This document shows positions 5,297 to 8,552 of a DNA stretch of 8,552 nt, piece after piece. Source of the DNA: Actinomycetes bacterium (lineage in GTDB: Bacteria > Actinomycetota > Acidimicrobiia > Acidimicrobiales > Palsa-688); contig JAKBBA010000139.1 in the NCBI GenBank assembly GCA_021808665.1, positions 1-8,552 of the forward strand, in the 5' to 3' direction. Every line of letters starts with the position of its first letter. Within the stretch, counting starts at the first letter, position 1. The translations under genes and the position numbers were made by a program. The notes under the pieces were generated by a model. It had not been told where the DNA came from, did not search any database, and saw nothing but the letters and a program-made list of their open reading frames with translations.

Positions 5297-5471
5297 CCTT
5301 TGGGATCCTCTGGCTTTCGCCTTGGAAAAGCCTTGGAGAAAGGGGCCCGGAATCTATGTGGGCGCGCCCAGCGGAAGCGCCGGCGGAAAATATGCTGGCT
5401 GGGCTGATGTCCCTTCCTCCGCTCTCCTCCAGCTTCACGACGACCTCGATCCAGGCCGAAACGCCGCGGCC
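5297..5471. other. Divergent intergenic region before the GT87 gene
   Basis: About 175 bp between the candidate leader ORF (-) and the chosen GT87 start (+). It should contain promoters for both directions. AAAGGATGT, also present at the secreted-protein gene start, is found on the minus strand near 5293-5301. On the plus strand TATGCT (5391-5396) could be a -10 box, followed by ATG 5407 of a 22-codon frame that ends in a GTGA overlap with the GT87 GTG. Longer N-termini of the GT87 frame also lie here (TTG 5322, GTG 5358). Confidence 0.4.
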
Positions 5472-6758
5472 GTGACGTCACCGAATCGACTCGGTTGGCT
5501 TCGAGGGGGAGCCCGGTACCGTGTTCCGATCCTCGCAGTGACAGCTCTCATCGCTGCACTCTTCGCCAACCTGCTCCCGCCTTTCGACCTGCTCGTCTTC
5601 ATCCGGGCGGGCCGAGCCGTCCTCGACGGGGTGAGCCCCTACTCCTCCGTCCACTCGAGCACGTTTCTGACGGGGCACGCCTTCGTGTACCCGCTGTTCG
5701 TGGCGTGGATCTTCGCTCCCGTTGCGTTGCTCCCGTTGCATGTTGCGGAGGTTCTCTGCGAAATAGCGTCCGTGGGGGCGGTCGTCGGCGGCTGCCGCCT
5801 GCTCGGTCGGCGCGAACCGCTCGTGCCGGTCTTGGTGCTTGCGAGCGCCACGACGATCGTCGGACTGCAGATGGGCACGATCAACGCCTTTTTGATGCTC
5901 GGTCTCGGGCTTGCGTGGCGATGCAGGGACCGGCATCCGATCCTCGCCGGCGTCCTGATCGGCCTGATCGGTGCGGGCAAGTTGTTCCTGCTGCCGCTCA
6001 TCCTCTGGCCATTGGTCACGAAGCGATACCGCAGCGCTGTGGCAGCGTCGCTCACCGCTGCCTCCTTGATCGGGGCGGGGATCATCGTCGGCCCTGTCGG
6101 AGCGCGCAGCTATGTTGCGATGCTGGGAGTCCTGGAGCGAAACGAGGTGACCCACAGCTGGTCGCTCGCCTCCATGCTGAGCGCCCTCGGGGTCGCTGTC
6201 CCTTCTGCCACGAAGATCGCACCGTTGCTCGTCGCGGCGGGGCTCGCCCTACTTTGGGGCCGGCGGCACCGCTTCGCCGACAAGCAGGTGCTAGGCCTGC
6301 TCATACTGGCGAGCCTGTTGGCAAGTCCGATCCTGTGGAGCTCTTATCTGCTCTTAGCGCAGGCAGCGCTTCTGCTCGTTGGGGCAGGAGAACTGACCTT
6401 GGCGTTCGCCGGACTCGCAAGCTGGGTGTTGGTAACCCCTGACGTGGCCTCTCCGGTGCGCATCGCCATCGGAGCCGCTCTTAGCGGCGCCCTCTTCGTG
6501 GTCATGCTCGTAGCGTCCGGCAAGGGGCACAGGAGCGCTCGATGGGATATCACCAGAGCCCTTCGCAATGAGGCAACCGCTAAGGTCGCCCTCGCTCTGG
6601 TAGGCGTCGCCACGCTCGGATACCTCCTCCTTCCCCCGGCCCTGCGGAGTCCTCTCCCGGCCCTCGGGGCCATAGCCGCCGTCGGACTGTTGACGCTCCG
6701 TCCTTCAACCCGTTTCGCCGGAAGGGCGCTGCGCTGGGCCAGCCGCAGACCGGGTTGA
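5472..6758 (+). CDS. GT87 family (DUF2029-type) membrane glycosyltransferase
   Basis: 428-residue polytopic membrane protein that should transfer a sugar, usually mannose from a polyprenyl-phosphate donor, to a lipid or glycan acceptor on the outer face of the membrane, as PimE-type GT-C enzymes do in mycobacteria. From GTG 5472, the first membrane segment (about 18-36) is followed by DLLVFIRAGRAVLDGVSPYS (39-58), holding the acidic residue D39 expected of the GT-C catalytic loop. Then come VYPLFVAWIFAPVALLP (72-88), LQMGTINAF (132-140), AGVLIGLIGAGKLFLLPLIL (159-178, K170) and WSSYLLL (289-295), all GT87-like blocks; about ten hydrophobic segments are visible. The start is uncertain: the frame is open from TTG 5322, and GTG 5358 has some purine-rich sequence before it, but residues before 5472 look non-conserved and polar. 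The 3' end overlaps rarA by 54 nt. Donor and acceptor cannot be told from sequence. Confidence 0.8.
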   Translation: MTSPNRLGWLRGGARYRVPILAVTALIAALFANLLPPFDLLVFIRAGRAVLDGVSPYSSVHSSTFLTGHAFVYPLFVAWIFAPVALLPLHVAEVLCEIASVGAVVGGCRLLGRREPLVPVLVLASATTIVGLQMGTINAFLMLGLGLAWRCRDRHPILAGVLIGLIGAGKLFLLPLILWPLVTKRYRSAVAASLTAASLIGAGIIVGPVGARSYVAMLGVLERNEVTHSWSLASMLSALGVAVPSATKIAPLLVAAGLALLWGRRHRFADKQVLGLLILASLLASPILWSSYLLLAQAALLLVGAGELTLAFAGLASWVLVTPDVASPVRIAIGAALSGALFVVMLVASGKGHRSARWDITRALRNEATAKVALALVGVATLGYLLLPPALRSPLPALGAIAAVGLLTLRPSTRFAGRALRWASRRPG

Positions 6759-8138
6759 CCGGCTGCGGGTCGTAAGGTCCTTCTCTGCGCCTTGGGACGA
6801 CGGCTCGTAGTATCGCCGTGCGTCGAGGCCTTCGGGCATGTAACGCTGCTCGACCCAACCGCCCTCGAAGTCGTGGGGATAGCGGTAGCCCTCCCCGTGG
6901 CCGAGATCGGCAGCCCCCGCATAGTGACTGTCGCGCAGGTGTGCCGGAACCGGACCCGCAGGCCTAGCGCGAACGTCTTCGAGCGCCGACCAGACCGCCA
7001 GTGCTGTCCTGTTGGACTTAGGGGCCATCGACAGGTGAACCACGGCTTGGGCGAGATTCAGCTGCGCCTCGGGGAGACCCACATATTCGACGGCGTGCGC
7101 TGCTGCTGTAGCCACAAGCAGGCTCGTCGGGTCTGCCATGCCGATGTCCTCACTCGCGAGCACGACCAGGCGCCGCGCGATAAAACGCGGGTCTTCCCCC
7201 GCGACGATCATCCTCGCAAGCCAGTGCAGGCCCGCGTCAGGGTCGGACCCTCTGATCGACTTGATCAAGGCGCTCACTACGTCGTAGTGGTCGTCCCTGC
7301 CCCAAGTGATCGCCCTGGCGGAGCGGGCAGTCTCCACGTCACCCAACTTCACGTGGCGTGAGTCGCCAGCAACGGCGATAGCTACCTCGAGGGTCGTGAG
7401 GAGGGCTCGACCGTCACCGCCGACCGAGCCGACCAGTGCGTCGGCAGCGTCGGGAGCGATCCTCGCATCTTCGGCAGTGAGTGCCCGCTCGAGCAGGGAC
7501 TTCAAAGCCGGCTCGCTTAGAGGTTCCAGCCGCAGCAGGGTGGAGCGGGAGAGGAGGGGTCCGTTGACCTCGAAGTAAGGGTTTTCTGTCGTAGCTCCGA
7601 TCAGGGTGAGAGTGCCGTCCTCGACGCTCGGAAGTAGGGCGTCCTGCTGGGACTTGGAGAAGCGGTGCACCTCATCGACGAGTAGCACCGTCGCGATCGA
7701 CGTTTCGCCGAGGCGCCCCCGAGCCCGCTCCGTCGCGTCCCGCACGTCTTTGACCCCGGCCGTCACGGCGCTCAGCGCTTCGAATGCGGCGCCGACGGAG
7801 TCCGCGAGCAGCCGCGCGATCGTCGTCTTTCCTGTACCGGGAGGCCCCCACAGGATCAGCGACGTCAGGCGTCGGGTGTCGACGAGCGCCCGGAGAACTC
7901 CTCTCGGGCCCAGAAGGTGGTCTTGGCCGACGACGTCCTCGAGACGACGAGGCCGCAGCCTGGCAGCAAGCGGCCCTCTCGCTCGGAGGTTTTCTGCCAA
8001 TGCGTGCTCGAAGAGGTTCGGCGAGGACCTCACATCAGCGGCCGTCGGGGATCGCCGGCCGTCGTTGTTCGCCACGACACCACTGTGGCGCATGGCCGGC
8101 CGCCCGCGAAACTCGCTAACTTCGAACGGCGCCGCCAC
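6705..8138 (-). CDS. rarA: Replication-associated recombination protein A (RarA/MgsA), AAA+ ATPase
   Basis: RarA is a tetrameric AAA+ ATPase of the RarA/Mgs1/WRNIP1 family, related to clamp-loader subunits; it acts at stalled replication forks and binds SSB and DNA ends. Numbering from GTG 8136-8138: PLAARLRPRRLEDVVGQ (56-72), Walker A GPPGTGKT (98-105), Walker B LLVDEVHR (152-159), sensor 1 GATTENP (181-187), SR finger (197-198), sensor 2 GDGRALL (241-247), the helical lid, and the C-terminal domain with IRGSDPDAGLHWLARM, EDIGMADP and the YMPEGLDARRYYEP signature (433-446). All catalytic residues are present. The first about 38 residues are not conserved; ATG 8091-8093 and GTG 8073-8075 are alternative starts, none with a strong ribosome-binding site. 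The C-terminus runs about 15 residues beyond the usual family end, and this extension is the part that overlaps the GT87 gene. Confidence 0.95.
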   Translation of the reverse strand: MAAPFEVSEFRGRPAMRHSGVVANNDGRRSPTAADVRSSPNLFEHALAENLRARGPLAARLRPRRLEDVVGQDHLLGPRGVLRALVDTRRLTSLILWGPPGTGKTTIARLLADSVGAAFEALSAVTAGVKDVRDATERARGRLGETSIATVLLVDEVHRFSKSQQDALLPSVEDGTLTLIGATTENPYFEVNGPLLSRSTLLRLEPLSEPALKSLLERALTAEDARIAPDAADALVGSVGGDGRALLTTLEVAIAVAGDSRHVKLGDVETARSARAITWGRDDHYDVVSALIKSIRGSDPDAGLHWLARMIVAGEDPRFIARRLVVLASEDIGMADPTSLLVATAAAHAVEYVGLPEAQLNLAQAVVHLSMAPKSNRTALAVWSALEDVRARPAGPVPAHLRDSHYAGAADLGHGEGYRYPHDFEGGWVEQRYMPEGLDARRYYEPSSQGAEKDLTTRSRSTRSAAGPAQRPSGETG

Positions 8139-8161
8139 TTACGCCTACCGAGGGAGGACAC

Positions 8162-8552
8162 ATGACTGGAGGTCCACTCGAAGGCCTGAGAGTCGTTGAC
8201 CTGACAAACGACAGCGGCCGCTTCGCCACGAAGCTTCTTGCCGAGTCAGGGGCTTGCGTTCTCCGTTTGGGAACCGGCACGAGCGGTCCCAGGATGCTTG
8301 CGGCGCAAGCCGACGGCATAGGCGGCGTTGCGGACTGGTGGTATGACAACTCGAAGGTCCATGCCGCCGTAGAACTGGACACGCCAGAAGGGCGAGAAAC
8401 GTACCGGGAGATCTGCATGCGCGCTGACCTGGTCATCGAAACGGAACCGACGGGCCGTCTCGCCGGTCTCGGCATCGATCACGGCGACCTTGCCAGGATC
8501 AATCCCCAGTTGGTGCAGGTTTCCCTAACCCCGTTCGGGCGCAGCGGACCGC
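8162..8552 (+). CDS. CoA-transferase family III (CaiB/BaiF-like), 3' end outside window
   Basis: The N-terminal 130 residues of a class III CoA-transferase, an enzyme family that moves CoA between carboxylic acids (for example formyl-CoA:oxalate or carnitine-CoA transferases). PLEGLRVVDLT (5-15), FATKLLAESGACVLRL (21-36), the D..NSKVHAAVELDTPEGRE block (62-79), ADLVIETEPTGRLAGLGID (88-106), INPQLVQVSLTPFGRSGP (113-130) align with family blocks. The catalytic Asp near residue 170 of the family lies beyond the window edge. ATG 8162 has a strong ribosome-binding site (GGGAGGAC, 4-6 nt upstream). Typical family members have ADLGADVIKVE and NRGKRSV where this one has AESGACVLRLG and NSKVHAA, so it is a diverged branch. 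It is divergent from rarA with only 23 bp between the outermost starts. The substrate cannot be predicted. Confidence 0.88.
   Translation, partial: MTGGPLEGLRVVDLTNDSGRFATKLLAESGACVLRLGTGTSGPRMLAAQADGIGGVADWWYDNSKVHAAVELDTPEGRETYREICMRADLVIETEPTGRLAGLGIDHGDLARINPQLVQVSLTPFGRSGP

Noticed and set aside
5194..5481. Upstream extension of the secreted-protein frame to 315 codons
   Set aside because: It would bury the signal peptide behind about 96 residues of Arg-rich sequence; ATG 5193 has a ribosome-binding site and places the signal correctly.
5478..6155. Long minus-strand open frame of 225 codons opposite the GT87 gene
   Set aside because: The translation is rich in Arg, Asp, Glu and Gln with no hydrophobic core, a typical shadow of a high-GC membrane protein gene.
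5495..6442. 315-codon plus-strand frame overlapping the GT87 gene
   Set aside because: Arg/Pro/Cys-rich composition without recognisable motifs; the overlapping frame has clear GT87 blocks.
7606..8199. 197-codon plus-strand frame opposite rarA
   Set aside because: Ser/Arg-rich shadow of the RarA Walker A/B region.

Overview
The window is high-GC bacterial chromosome. It has dense genes, frequent GTG starts, apparent leaderless promoters and terminators without T-tracts. These traits, and the type of alpha-glucosidase, FxsA, RarA and class III CoA-transferase homologues, point to an actinobacterium. A deep-branching lineage such as Acidimicrobiia is my guess; nothing in the window proves the class. 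I see no insertion sequence, integrase, CRISPR array or phage gene.

Layout from left to right. (1) The end of tadA (tRNA wobble-adenosine deaminase, +) overlaps tail to tail with a GH13 alpha-glucosidase gene (-). (2) Upstream of the glucosidase on the minus strand lies a metallo-beta-lactamase-fold hydrolase. Both genes start 7 nt behind the same TAGCGT -10-like box, so they look like two leaderless units. (3) A tRNA-Ser(CGA) gene (+) follows. (4) A 67-residue membrane protein (-) is divergent from fxsA (+). (5) A strong 13-bp hairpin separates fxsA from a convergent gene for a secreted, serine-rich protein with a DUF5666-like domain (-). That gene is preceded by a possible 32-codon leader ORF. 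(6) Divergent from it is a GT87-type polyprenyl-phosphate-sugar mannosyltransferase (+), whose last 54 nt overlap the convergent rarA gene (-), an AAA+ replication-recombination ATPase. (7) A CoA-transferase family III gene (+) starts 23 bp beyond the first possible rarA start and runs off the right edge.

Most genes are ordinary and functionally unrelated: RNA modification, sugar hydrolysis, envelope, replication repair and acyl-CoA metabolism. I found no convincing new multi-gene system. The points most worth a second look are a repeat-bearing insertion of about 33 residues inside the otherwise well-conserved TadA fold, the identical decamer at identical distance from two adjacent start codons (with a dyad over one of them), the coding tail overlap of the GT87 gene and rarA, and candidate short leader ORFs in front of the secreted-protein and GT87 genes. 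Short in-frame tandem duplications also recur, in tadA, the glucosidase and fxsA.
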